Assembly: GCA_038503065.1 (NCBI GenBank)
Contig: JBCAMK010000006.1
Span: forward strand, 1,178,001-1,242,000
Origin: Paragyromitra xinjiangensis
Lineage: Eukaryota; Ascomycota; Pezizomycetes; Pezizales; Discinaceae
DNA length: 64,000 nucleotides
Direction: 5' to 3'
Shown here: piece after piece, positions 1 through 11,744 of the stretch
How the letters are laid out: every line of letters begins with the position of its first letter
Numbering within the stretch: position 1 is the first letter of the stretch
Program-made: the position numbers and the translations under genes
The notes under the pieces: model-generated
Database searches by the model: none
What the model was told of the DNA's origin: nothing
Seen by the model: the letters and a program-made list of their open reading frames with translations, nothing else

Positions 1-80
1 ACGCGCGAAATCTGATCGCTGAGACGAAAGATCCAGAAAAAACGTACCTGCGCCGAGATCATCGCCGGCGATGGCTCCAT
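1..80 (-). CDS. Probable first coding exon of a leftward gene leaving the window (partial)
   Basis: On the minus strand an ATG at 80-78, in a favourable context (purine at -3, G at +4), opens eleven codons reading MEPSPAMISAQ. These end at 48 exactly before a strong GTACGT donor at 47-42, so the rest of 1-47 would be intron. The plus strand is G-rich between about 480 and 2000, so the minus strand is C/T-rich there, as seen ahead of other genes in this window. This fits a promoter and leader for a leftward gene. The encoded protein cannot be recognised from eleven residues. The alternative is chance: a short ATG-to-donor stretch is weak evidence. Confidence 0.35.
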   Translation of the reverse strand, partial: MEPSPAMISAQVRFFWIFRLSDQISR

Positions 81-2060
81 CTCTGTAACTTTCTGGTGAC
101 CGACTACGTTTAATTCCACGAGGACTAGTAATTGCAAGCGTCGCTGCACCTGGTTTAGTGTCGTTTTCAAATTCTGTGGCAGTTGTTGGGGGAGAAAATG
201 GGGTCGCGATATGTGAAGTGTACGTGGTTGTAGGATTCAAAGTAGCTGGGTCGATGGTCCCAGAGCCATCGAGACCCCCGCTATTCATAGGGGGCGTCGT
301 ATACATATTTCTGAAAGCCGTTGGTGAGGTCATGCAGCACGCGGCTCAAGGGTGGACTCTGAAGCACGAGCGTTGGGCTCGGATTGGAGTAAAGTTTAAC
401 GCGAAGGTTAATGGGCCGCGAGCGACCGAGCCAAAATCGACAACTTTGACAAACACAGCAACCACCAGCAGTGCAGCAACCAGCGAGGGCGATGGCGGGG
501 GGTGGGGAGGGGGTGATGGATAGGCGAGCAGCAGCAGCAGAAGCAGCAGCAGCAAGCAGAAGCAACAACACCACCAGTAACGGCCGCTGTCAAGTTATTT
601 TTTTGGGAGGGCGGGAGAGGTGCACTGACTGCTTCACGTCGGGTGGGTTGTTGACGCGAAGTGGGCTGCTGGGGTAGTTTCGTGTGTGGGTTAATGGAAG
701 GGGGGGCAAATGGTGTGGAGGGGAGGGGGGGCGTGTGTATGGGAATGGACGGACGAAGTAGGGATGGAACTGGTCCGGCTGGTTGTCTGGCTGTCTGGCT
801 GGCTCGAAGTCAAGTCAAAGGGAAGGGGGGAGGGGTGTGTGTGTGGACGTGATGTGTGTGGATGGGTTGGAGGATGGAGGGTGCTGCAAGAGCAACTTTA
901 GGGGATCTGATTGACCGCAGGAAGACAAGCAGGCCTGATTTGCTGGGATTCCGGGAGGGTCGCTTTTTATTTTCTTTTTATACTTGTTTCCTTTCTTTTT
1001 CTGAGGCTGGATTTGGGAGGGGGAACTTGGGATGTGATTGGTTGAATCTTTGGAATCCCTGTATGTACGGCAACCAATAGCGGCTGCGGGTAGAGGGAAG
1101 TGGAAAATGAGGACCGGTCGCCAGGCACGAGGTAGGCAGGCTGAACAATCAGGCAAGGCGAGGGCTAGGAAAGAGGGGGGTGTGAGGAGTGAGGGTGAGT
1201 GTATGGATGTGGGTGTGGGTGTGTGTAGAAATAGAGATGTGGTATGCTCTGTTTCTGAGATATGATGATGGAGGTGGTGGATAGACGATGGATATGGTCT
1301 CCGGAAAGCGAGGGCGCGTGTGAGCGTGTGCCTCTGATATGTGTGATGGTGGTGTGGGTAGTGATGTGCTCTAAATTCGAGGTGTGGGTCTGGGGATTAG
1401 CTGCAGGCTGGATAAGAGCGCTAGGGCGTCGTCACGATAGGGCGTGCGCGGACACACCACCGTAGCGTAGGGCCGGTGCCGGAGGAAACTGTAAATCCTC
1501 CAAAACGTGCTTGGGTGCAACGCTTGCAGTTTGTCTCCTCGTTGCCCCTCGCTGGATGCCCCCCAGGCAAGGTGATCGCTGGTACTCTCCCAGGGAACTG
1601 GCCGCTGCGCAGACCGGAACAAGAAAGAAAAGGGTGTGATGGGGCCAGACGGAAGGAGGGGTGTGGTGAGCAGAGGAAGGGGAGGGGTGTCTGGACGGGG
1701 GGCGTGATGTGAGTGTGGTGGTGTGTGCAGCAGCAAGCAGCAGAGAGAGACTTCCACGAACTGTGTGTCTGTCTGTGGCGGCGTGCTTCTCTGGATGCCT
1801 GCGGGTTGGCTGGTGGGAAAAAAAACCGAGGGAAAAAGTAAATAAAAACCCCCAAGGACAGGAAGGAAAAGCTGGGAAAGAAGCACGGACGATGACCGTT
1901 TCTTGGTGGGTGTGCGAAGAAGGAAGGGTAGGTCGAGGATCAAGTGAAACGAAACCGAAGAGGGTGGTGGGTAGGCCCGCGTATATAAAATCTGGTGCTC
2001 AAAGCTGAAAGGACACAGACACGATCGCCAAATCGATGGCTTTTTGGAGGGGTGTCTAAG
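81..2060. other. G-rich, low-complexity intergenic stretch, probable promoter/leader of the left-edge gene
   Basis: The plus strand is strongly G-rich with runs such as GGGGGAGG and GTGTGTGT, and has CAG/CAA trinucleotide runs around 525-575. Open frames here are low-complexity (poly-Leu, Pro/Ser/His-rich) and show no domain, so they are shadows of the base skew. The minus strand is correspondingly pyrimidine-rich, as expected upstream of a gene reading leftwards from position 80. No RNA gene was seen. Confidence 0.4.
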
Positions 2061-5000
2061 AAATCAAGGCTGATCCCCCTCTAAACGCACAGGGAAAGGT
2101 CTACCAGATAGAATATTGATATCAAAGTCTTGATGGAAAGTTCTCCAGGAACTGGAGCAAATGGGATGAAACGAGTAGGACGCGATAGAATAGATTGAAC
2201 GAGGAAATCAATACTGTTCGGATGAAGTGAGTTTGAGTGAAATATCTTGGGTACAGAATTGGATAGATTACGAAGCACTTCCTAGTATTTCTCCAACATC
2301 TATCTGTCAATCGGCGGGGGGGAACGGGGAAAAAGAAGCGTCCACCACGTCCTCCACCACGTCCACCATGATGAGCATGGCAGCTGATGGTCGACGACAA
2401 AGACTATCTAAAAAAACTAAAATAAAACCAAGAAAAGCATCAAACCTGTACGGTAACAGCTGGCTATTCCATCCCCAATAATCGCGTTGCTTTCTATATT
2501 CATTGACTTGAGGTCTCAATCTCCTTTGTTCATCGAGAGTTGATATGGGGCGGCATTTGTCTATCTCCAATTCCAATTTTCACATGACATCGTACCGCTA
2601 TCGGTTGGGTAGAATGTCTGGTCATCCGGAAGACTTCCATGACACATCCTTACCGGAAACAGCTTACTCCACCTGCAGCCAAACAAAGGGAAGCAATCCA
2701 AGACCTCCAAGATCATCATTCCAGAACCGCAGGCGTCGTGATATATGACAAAAGGTAGCCGAATTGTGAGAAAAAGGATTCAGAGTACGAGGGTGAATCT
2801 TCCCCGGGGGACCGGCCTACTTGTAATTACGCCTCTCATGTTGTCTCGGCAGAGATGCAACGATTCCAACAAAAAATGCCCGAAATTTTGTTTCCTGCCC
2901 TGTCTGGAAGCTCGCTTGAAAACTAAAGTTTCCAAGTAATCACCGAGACATAAAAACAGCGGCTTGGACTCGCAGTTTATTTACGAACAAGTTAGCCAAA
3001 CCAAACCCACGACGGGTGTGACGGCAGTTCGTCGTTTTGCGTCTGTCATCTTCCTTGCTACCCCCCCTTCCTCCTTCCTTCCCTGCACAGCTCTGCATGC
3101 TGCACGGATCTGACAGGCAGGCCACAACAAAAAAAAAGCAAAGAGGGGCACCGTCCCAAGAGACCGTCTTCGCCATACTCACCTCTCGTGTCGTGTTTTA
3201 TGACTCCTACACATCGTCTATCAATAATCACCACGACACACCCAAATTTATGACAGGGGCGCACAGGTTGAGAGCTTCGTGAGCCCCTCAAGAGATCCTC
3301 GCCAGGGGGGCGTTGCCGCTATCAATTCAAAGATATCCCAAAAGATGTAAAGCTCACGCGCGAAACGATTGTGCCGCGATAAACAAATTTATGGGGATGA
3401 AACGAAACAAACGACTGATCACAAGGCTTATCTATGGCGAGGAAGGTCATTTTACGATGCTTCATTAAAAGGTTTCGAAGGCGAGAAAACTGGAAGCACA
3501 ATTCGGGTGTGTAGCGTAAACAAATCAGAAAGTGACAACCAAACCCTCGGAAATGGGATTCGAATCGGCAGAATTCCAGCTGCTGAAATTGCAATGAGGT
3601 CTGAATACTCACATGTTATCACTCATTGTTACCCCGCCATGCCAGAGGGGCTAACCTCTCTTGTCGTGGGCTGCTGGCGCGGACGACAGCACAGCATTCT
3701 CTAGAAGACGAGTTTTCAAGATTCGGTATCACGACCTCTATGCTTTCCCTATTGGGTGTTCAGAATTTGATCTCCAGGATGGATATCCCGTCCGTTTCTG
3801 TAGGTTTGGCCAGTTTCAATGGGATATTGCGACTATGGCGTATTTCAAATAGTTCCAGTGCTGAGAGATGAGATCTGTGTATGATTTTCTGAAGAATTCG
3901 GGTCCGTCGCATCGCGGACTTGAATTTTACCCCACCATCCACTAGTATTGTGATGATGCCTGGCACACCTTTCCCCCCTCCTACCAATTACTCGGAATCT
4001 TCGCTGAGAAATACAACCAATGATGATCTGTCTTCTCTTTGACCTCTCACTATTGAACCCGAACGCTTGGTAGGACGAACTCTAGTTGGAGCAAAAGCTA
4101 ATTTCTCGAACAATTCCCGATGCTAGGATCCGCGGTAAGCTGGCCGAGGAAGTTTATATTTCAAGACCCCGGCCGCGCACATGGATTTACATAAGACGCG
4201 TAGTTATGCCATCATCATGCACCGAAAGTATGGAAAGAAATTTATGCGGGTGGGCATAGTAGCACAAACTTGCGGGAGTTTGGGGGCAAGGAAGAAACGA
4301 AACAGATAGTAGTTCGTCTGAAGTTATAGCGCGAATCGGATCGCGTGTAGTATGAGTGATATCTCGTGATTCGGCTTCACCTCCCCTCGGGAACCACACG
4401 GCAACAATCCGTGATGAGAATCGATCGTCAAAAGGTTTCCTCAAGATTCTGTGTTCGTTGGGGGTATTTTTTGTTTCTAACTACCCGCTTCCCCTCAGGA
4501 CTTCGCCGATAGCATGATATTTCTCGTCTTCGGGTGTGAACTACGGGAATCGCTTGATACTACTCCGATCGACCACATCCAAAATCGTAATCAGCAGTAG
4601 GGTTCAACATCAACCACGAGATGCCCCACCGAAGAATCGCATGCAGGGGGAAGAGGAAATGTTTCAGGAAAAAACAAAAAACTTGAAATTAATTTTGTAG
4701 AGATCTCGGACTTCCAACCTAGTATCACCAGTAAGCCACCTGTGAGAATGCTATTATATGATAGGATATCAAAGTCTGAACCGCACAGACTCGATCGACG
4801 ATGTCAAGAATATTTTGCTGCAGATCCTGGAATCTTCCGCAGAACACAGATGAAGAAAAAATGGAAGCCAAGACGTATGGTGGCATCGACTCTGGGCCTT
4901 TTCAATCGTTAGGAGCTTAGGTCGCGGAACGATGAGCCACTTCCGAATTAATACCAAGCTAATTTGGATGGGGAAAAATCCCCCGGAGCCAATAGTAATT

Positions 5001-8000
5001 GCCATTTGTCAGAAATTCGTAAATAGGCACCGACTGTAACTTCGTTGCTGCGGGTTCTTGGATCTGCTGAATGATCATTGGTCCTTTCGTAAAGTCCGAC
5101 GCATTAGTGTTGTGATGAAATCAAGCAGATGCCTAGTTCTATTAATTACTTTACCGCGATGAGTGCTTTGTACAGCGAGTCTATCTTGTATCTTCGAGCA
5201 AATATATCGCGGTGTTTTGTGGTTGAGGTAATGGTAAGCACTGGGTTTTGTAGGTACGTGATCCTTTCGTCCTAACATCGCATACATATGTCCGCTCGGC
5301 TTTGGGCCTATCATAGCTGCAGTTTTATCAGTTTAACGCAAGATATGACCTATCTAGCTAGAGCAAGGGATGGTAAGTTTAAAAACTAATTCAAACTGGC
5401 CCAGCCTGCGTCATTAGAGCTGAGCGGAGCAGAGAAGGCCGTCGGTGTGGCGCACTTTCGCGCATGCCTGGCCAAAGATGCGCATATGGCGAGTGAGCAG
5501 ATCTGTGCAAATACCCTATACGACGTGACGAGTGCATATATTGCGTCTGAGATATGCAGTGTGCATTGCGTCGTTTGGAAGTACCCTGTATCTGCGTGGG
5601 TGTTACTGTGCATACGCCTAGAAATGCGTACAGAAGCCCTGACTACAAGCTATTGATTGGTGTAGACTACCACCTCATAACCTATATCCATTCTTAGGCA
5701 ATGTAGGATTTATGTGAGTATGGTCCGAAATTTATATCTCTTTCTTTCTCCGATTCTTCCTAGGTGAAACTTGACTATAGGTCGGGTTATATAGGACTGC
5801 CCGGACACTACCGGACCCCCAGCGGTGAAATTAGCTCCCAGCACCATAGATGGGGGCCAAAGATTAGGGGATCTTTTTTTGAAAGTGATACACTATCAAA
5901 TGATCACAACGTGTAACTTAAGACCTAGAACCTTCGTCTATGCATGTACCCGCCTGGGCAGCCACAAAATAAGGAGGTAGGGGGGCGGAAAGGGCCACTC
6001 GTTACATCGTGTTTACTACTTTACTTGGGAATAATTTTGTTTCAGGGTCTAGCTTCTGCTCTACGTATACCCTATGTATTCGTATTGGCTGGGGTGCTTA
6101 AAGTGGATAGTGTGAATGATCTGCTCCTTCCGTTGCCCTTGCATGGTTAATTTCTCAACCTCGCTTGTAAATCATCCGTGGTCCGTCTTAAAACCTCTTG
6201 GGAGAGAAACGAGAAATTACGGAGGATGAGATGGAAAAGGAAAGGCCAATCGATACTTACGGAGAGGCGGGGCCTGGGTGAAATCACGTGATTCACTCTC
6301 GTTTAGCTGTTAATTTATTTTGTCACACGTACCTTCTATGAGAAAAGATACCGATATTTTGGCTAGGTGTTACAGCTGTGGTTATGCGCGATGAAGTTGT
6401 TCTGCTGCCTCTTTATCAGTTGAGAAACCTCTGACCTGTGTGAACTCGTTTCTAAACTGCTGTGCATCAGACTATTAGATACCCTTCAACTTGCGTTCTA
6501 TGTATGAAGCCCGATATTTTCCGCCCTTATAACCCAGTACTGTTATCCTTATCTGTCCCGGGCGTTTGGGGCCTGCACATGTTCTGCACATCTGCAAATT
6601 TACATGCATGGGCATTTCTCGGCCACGGACAGCCCCCAAGATGGGCCATCCCTCCAAAGAATATCTGTAACAGATATCTTATGGTGGCACATAAGTTTTG
6701 GTTTCGTGGTGTCCTGCTTTGTTCTCATGGGTCTAACCGGTTCGTCTGCGGGTAAGATATGAAAATCGTCCGCAATGAGCCTTCGGCATGCCGCGATGCT
6801 GCATCATGGCATGGCCATGAGGTATGATAACCACTTCCCCGGTTTCAACCGCTGTTGCATCACTGATTTTGTGTCAACCAAACATTATGGTCCAGATTTT
6901 CCTATCAGTCTTTAACGCCGGATGAAGCTTTTTTTTAGGGAACATCAACTCACTCTTGCATTCGCTTCTCCGATATTCCACTAGGGGATCCTCGGAGGGT
7001 TTCCGGTATATGGTGTATCAAGCAGTATGCGAGCTGGTCCCTTCAGGTTCCTTGTATGGGAGTTGCGGTAGCTGTTTTTGCAAAGCTTGGTCGTTAGCAT
7101 GCAGTCTACTGTCTAGATTGCAAAAGCCGAGTAGGTACAATACGTTATCTGTAGACCGCCAGGAAATATGTGCATCCAACAGAAATACTAGGAAATTGCA
7201 CATGTAGCACAGTAAGTTTTGGGGAGCCACTGGTGGAGATTTGAAGTCCAGCCTACTTGGATCACGTATTGGATACAAGGGGCACCGGGATACTCTCCAT
7301 TGGTTATTTCATTGCCGATTTAAATGGGAAGGAGGCCCACTTGGTCCAGTAGGCGAGACTACTGTCTCAAATCTTGCATATATGCAACGAAATGGATGAG
7401 GAAGAAATCCCAGCAGCTGAGTGGGGAAGAATTGGATGATCAGCAATGACAAGCCCATTTAACATTATTGCGTGAGCCATATTTGCGAACACGAAACTCT
7501 CGCCCGTAATAATTGTACGTAAGTCGCTATACCTGATGGCCTCAAAAGGGGAATTCTAGGCAAAGGAGTGCAGTCACCTACTTAGTGAGGGGCTTCCTGG
7601 TTCCTAACTTGATAGCTAGTGGAAACCGGACATCTGTACGTATCAGCCAATCCTGTGGGTTATCCCGGCCTTGTGGCTTCTCTGACATATTGGGAGATAG
7701 GAAATAAAAATTTAGGCGACTCCCTCGCCTTGAATAGCTGTACTTGATAGTTTTCGTGAAGTGGCCTCGGGGGATGGTTTACTTGCACATATGTTTCCAA
7801 GCTTCTGCCCGATACTTGCTTGCACCGCGTCCGCGGATAGGCCTAAAATATTTGGCGACACAGGATATATCTAGGGAAGATAGTTTCCTGAGTCACCGTT
7901 TCTCTCCTCTTTGATTCTAACTTGTCCTATCTGGTCCTTCACTGCATATGCATCAAGTCAACTTGAAGTTTCCCCTCCCGTGCTAATTATAGGTTTCGGC

Positions 8001-8254
8001 TACCGGATCACCGTCGTCAGGGGTTAGTATATCAATTAAACTAGGACTTGAGTACATTGTGGAAATTTGCAGGATATCACGACTCATCAAAGACCATAAG
8101 GTTGTTAACCTTCACTTTTAGTATTGCACATTTATTAATAATCTAAATAGGAGGTATTGGTAATCGTTCTTAGTATTGGTAGTTTGAGCAGCCACATGAT
8201 TCCGTTAGGCTGGGTTTGGATCTCCAAGTCGCTCAGAGTCAAACAAGTGGACTG
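2061..8254. other. Gene-poor intergenic region
   Basis: No reading frame longer than about 110 codons has protein-like composition, and none matches a family I know. A minus-strand open stretch at about 2480-2576 ending in a possible donor has a somewhat protein-like composition but no ATG, so it is not called. The sequence is AT-richer than the flanking genic DNA and looks like relaxed, possibly old repetitive DNA. No tRNA-type A/B-box pair was found. Confidence 0.4.
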
Positions 8255-8385
8255 TACTCGTGCGCCAGGGTATGAACCTGAAAAAATGGGTGGTGAATTT
8301 GTATGGTGAAATATCTGTGTACGACTCCATAGCATACGAAGCCACACACCCCATGTTTTCAGGTTCTTACCCTGGTGCACGAGTA
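8255..8385. repeat. Inverted repeat, about 130 bp, MITE-like
   Basis: A left arm starting TACTCGTGCGCCAGGGTATG at 8255 is matched in reverse complement by a right arm ending CCTGGTGCACGAGTA at 8385. The arms are about 35 bp with a few mismatches and continue through a shared AACCTGAAAA block. About 60 bp of unrelated sequence lies between them. The whole would fold into a hairpin. No coding capacity is present. Its size and termini fit a small non-autonomous DNA transposon relic, but no clear target-site duplication was identified. Confidence 0.6.
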
Positions 8386-8910
8386 TTGTATGTATGCTGG
8401 TTCCAGAGCTAGAGGAGGGCAAACACACAAGGGTGACAAATTGTAGCTTGCCGACCGCACCCGAGAGTTTGGTTAACTTGCCGAGAAAATAAGCGAGGCC
8501 GATCAACTTGAATTTTTGACCATCTTTTCTCTCTCTGGGGGTGTGGGTGGATGTGGTGTGGGTGGGTAACCAGAATTACAAGTAACGTGAGTACCATGTA
8601 TCAGGTCGTTAGAGGCAAAGGTACTGCTTCCCCAGCCCTGCTACTGCCAAAATATGTGCTTACCCGGCCGATTGGACCAGACACACGGCTTTGCTTCTCT
8701 GAGCTCTTTCTGCACACATCCCCCCAAGCTCTGATACAGACTCACCATAGCAGCTGACAGTAGAAGCCCACCAAGTTATTTGTATTCGCAGTCGAATCAC
8801 CTACTTTATTTTAGCCTACTTTAACATGTGGCGACTGAGCAGAGGATCTTTAGCCGTCTTGTCAATTAGACCTATTGTGAACCCTGCAAAACTTGAGGCT
8901 TATAGAGATC
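8386..8910. other. Intergenic, nothing recognised
   Basis: Short overlapping open frames on both strands have no protein-like features. No repeat, RNA gene or regulatory element stands out. Confidence 0.4.
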
Positions 8911-9502
8911 GCTCAATATATGTGTTCTGACCGGTTTTCCATTATGGCCGGTTTACAAACCGGTCGGCCTATTTACAAATGGGATCACTTTGAACATCGG
9001 CTGGCCCATCTACAAAGTGAAGTTAAGAGATGGCCGATATTCAAAGAATACACTATCTATAAGCGAGCTTGGGAACTTTTTCAACACAAATATCAGCCTA
9101 CCCTCAACACCATGGATATAGTTGTACCTTGCTATACCGAAACTTAGCATACTAAATCCTTTTTTTCTTTCTTTCACAGTGCTACTCCATAGTATCGAAT
9201 TTGCTGTGGTGAATGATTTCTGTGTTGGGAAAATTTCGGTGGATTGTGTGGGTTCAATATAGCAAGGTATGACTATATAAATTGTGAGAGGCCTGGGAGG
9301 TGGTTGTTGGGGAGAAGAGAATTTTTGCCTTGGTGGAAACTTTGAATATCGGCCATCTCTTAACTTCACTTTGTAGATGGGCCAGCTAATGCTCAAAGTG
9401 ATCCCATTTGTAAATAGGCCGACCGGTTTACAAACCGGCCTGGCCAGTTTGTAAATCGGCATTTATGACAAACGGGTCAGAAAATATGTCTTATTTTAGA
9501 GC
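8911..9502. mobile_element. Foldback/MITE-like element with long inverted arms
   Basis: Two long arms are reverse complements: the left at about 8930-9055, the right at about 9340-9475. The best block, including CGGTCGGCCTATTTACAAAT and the complement pair around AAGAGATGGCCGATATTCAA, is nearly identical over about 100 bp. A second nested pair lies inside (GTACCTTGCTATA at about 9124 against TATAGCAAGGTATGAC at about 9258), so the arms extend inward with divergence. The right arm carries an extra internal duplication of the TTTACAAAC-CGG motif. There is no transposase. The structure fits a non-autonomous foldback element. The outer limits are approximate, and I could not define a target-site duplication. 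Confidence 0.7.
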
Positions 9503-9630
9503 GAGTGTACAAGCTTACGGGGGGTGAAGTTGGGATGGCCAGGATGTTCAGTTATAACTATCAAGCTACAAAAAACGGTTTTGCAGTACTCTTGCCGTTC
9601 CAACTTCACCCCCCATACGCTTGTACGAGC
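9503..9630. repeat. Short inverted repeat (about 125 bp) abutting the foldback element
   Basis: The left arm TGTACAAGCTTACGGGGGGT (from 9506), continuing into GAAGTTGG, is mirrored by the right arm CAACTTCACCCCCCATACGC (from 9601) followed by TTGTACGAGC. The arms are about 28 bp with three or four mismatches and separate about 65 bp of unrelated sequence. It directly follows the foldback element, suggesting nested or clustered insertions. Confidence 0.65.
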
Positions 9631-9787
9631 CGTACGTCTGGTTTATCTTTATTGGATATCACGTCATGGAGTTTCTTAATCCCTAGCCTGCTTTGGAACC
9701 GGCTCAAACTACATACGAATAGGGGCCATAATCTTTATTGCTGTTATGCCGCCTAGGCTGACCCCTTGAGAAGCTTCAACCTAGGAC

Positions 9788-9901
9788 AATAGAGACTTTG
9801 CGCAAATAGATCCAGCCCCGATTTCTAGCAATTTGATTAGTGTTGATCAGCTTCTGATTGGTTAAAAACCAGGGCTGGCTCAAAAGCGCAAAGTCTCTAA
9901 T
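9788..9901. mobile_element. MITE-like element with 13-bp terminal inverted repeats and a possible AAT target duplication
   Basis: The element begins AGAGACTTTGCGC at 9791 and ends with its exact reverse complement GCGCAAAGTCTCT at 9898. A second inner complementary pair, CCAGCCC at about 9812 and GGGCTGG at about 9872, extends the hairpin. It is flanked on both sides by AAT (9788-9790 and 9899-9901), consistent with a 3-bp target-site duplication. It is 108 bp long with no coding capacity. Confidence 0.7.
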
Positions 9902-11744
9902 GTTAGTCCGTGGGGCAAACACAAAAAACTTTTTTTAGAGTTTACATCGATTGATTAATATCAACATCGAGACTTGGTCGATCATCTGGATTCTAGATAC
10001 TTGTGCTTGTCTTCATTATAAATCACTCGCTCTTGGTACACTAACAGGCGAAACCTCCAACATACATCTGCGGGGTTTGCTATATCCTGAGATTTTTTAC
10101 GTTACCCTATAGAAGCGTTTGGCACTAGAGAAGGGTAGCCACAGGGATGTGCTGAATTTTATTATAGAGGCAACCTGCAAAGGCGAGCGAATTATGGGAT
10201 AAGGAGGGAAGCTGAGGGTGGATCTCATGGCATTCAATATCTAAGGCAGCTAAGCAGAGAACTTATTGTCCTCGTCGTCCCAGGCATTCGTCCCAGGCAT
10301 TGGCGGACTGTGCCATGGCATAGAAGTGCCTTGACGTGTGATGAGAATGGTAACTGATAGTGCTAGGCTTCCGGGTACTTGGGGATTTTTGTTTGGCCTC
10401 GGGCATGCCCTTGGACTACATCGAGCCACCTTCTTCATCAAAGGGGAACTTAGTTATCAAGCGTGGAATTTGGGTGCGAAGTAGGTGCTTGCGATCGAAT
10501 GGCGGCAAGTACCTCACGTGATATGGGCTAATGCTTGTGTGCGCCGATGATACTACCACTATGATGCATACGTTCCTGCTTGCGCTCTACTACGAGTGGG
10601 TTATAGCCATCAGTAATATTTTAGTATTGCCGAGGAGCTCTGGCTCCTAGAAGTGTTTGTAGTGGCATGTTAACAACGGAACTGTCGAGCGGTAATGGTT
10701 TGATACTGCTATACGAAACACGCCTGTTTTATTTATGGCGTAGACTTCTATAGCTTCTAGATTTCCGCACACAAGTTGCTGTCTGACTTTAATAACAGTT
10801 GCTGCAACTGGCCACGTAGGTCTTCGTAGACTGGGAATTTTTTAGCCGCTGCAACCTCCAACTCTGCCATATGATGAAGTGATGAAACATCTAGAGAAGC
10901 TAGGCTTCGGAATTTCAACAGAGGCGTTTACAAAGATAATGATTGGATTTCTTGCGCATAGGGGTGCTTAAATATGAGTATAGAGAGTACCTGTAGTTGG
11001 AAAAAAGATTTAGGATTTTGGAGTTGACATTTGTTACATTTTCGGTGGGACTAGGGCTCAAATGTGTCCTTGCTAATAAATACCGTGCTATTATAAAACA
11101 ATCTGGTCACTTCGGAGAGCAGTGGCGTATAAGGCTATCTACTAGTATTTGGGTCTTGGCCAAGTTTCAATTCTCCTTTGAAGAGTAGCATGTCAGTGGT
11201 ATGCATTAGGTGTTGCGCATATTGAGTCGTGGAGTGGAAAGAAGCTGATCATGAGATCATACTTTTCTTTTATTCACATGCATGTGGTTATGGATATTCT
11301 CCCCCCCTCTCGCCATGGGTACTTAAATTCTAGGTGCTTTTATTTCGATACCCACTTGGTCCTATTCATCGGCCTCCCATGCAATATGCGCATAATATGC
11401 GCGTCGCTCGTCACCAGAGATCACTCGTGCCTGGACTTTTCGTTTTTAGTAATCTGTAGTAATAGTAGTAGTAGCAGTAGTAATTCATACGCGTTTTTAG
11501 TAATCTAGCTTGGTACTTGAGATTTTGCAAATGGATTTTTTGAGCTAAAGAAGACCTTTCGTACGGGATTACTTGTGTGTTTGAACTTTGGGGAGTGTTT
11601 GACTTTGAAGATGATGCCGATTGATCTAGCCCCACACACAGGAATTGCCGCATACGCTAAGACGACGTATAGATAGATCTCCAAAATACAAAGTGAACAC
11701 CAAGATAACATTTTGACCCAGAAGTTTATCGAGCATAGCCGTGA
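9902..11744. other. Intergenic, no gene recognised
   Basis: Only short frames without protein-like composition occur. An imperfect TAG/CAG trinucleotide run lies at about 11452-11482. This stretch ends at the 3' end of the aprataxin gene. Confidence 0.4.

Noticed and set aside
1371..1943. 190-codon minus-strand frame
   Set aside because: Low-complexity Leu/Pro/Ser/Thr translation caused by C/T-rich sequence; no start or domain support.
3548..3566. GATTCGAATC resembling a tRNA B box
   Set aside because: No matching A box or cloverleaf arms at the right distance on either strand.
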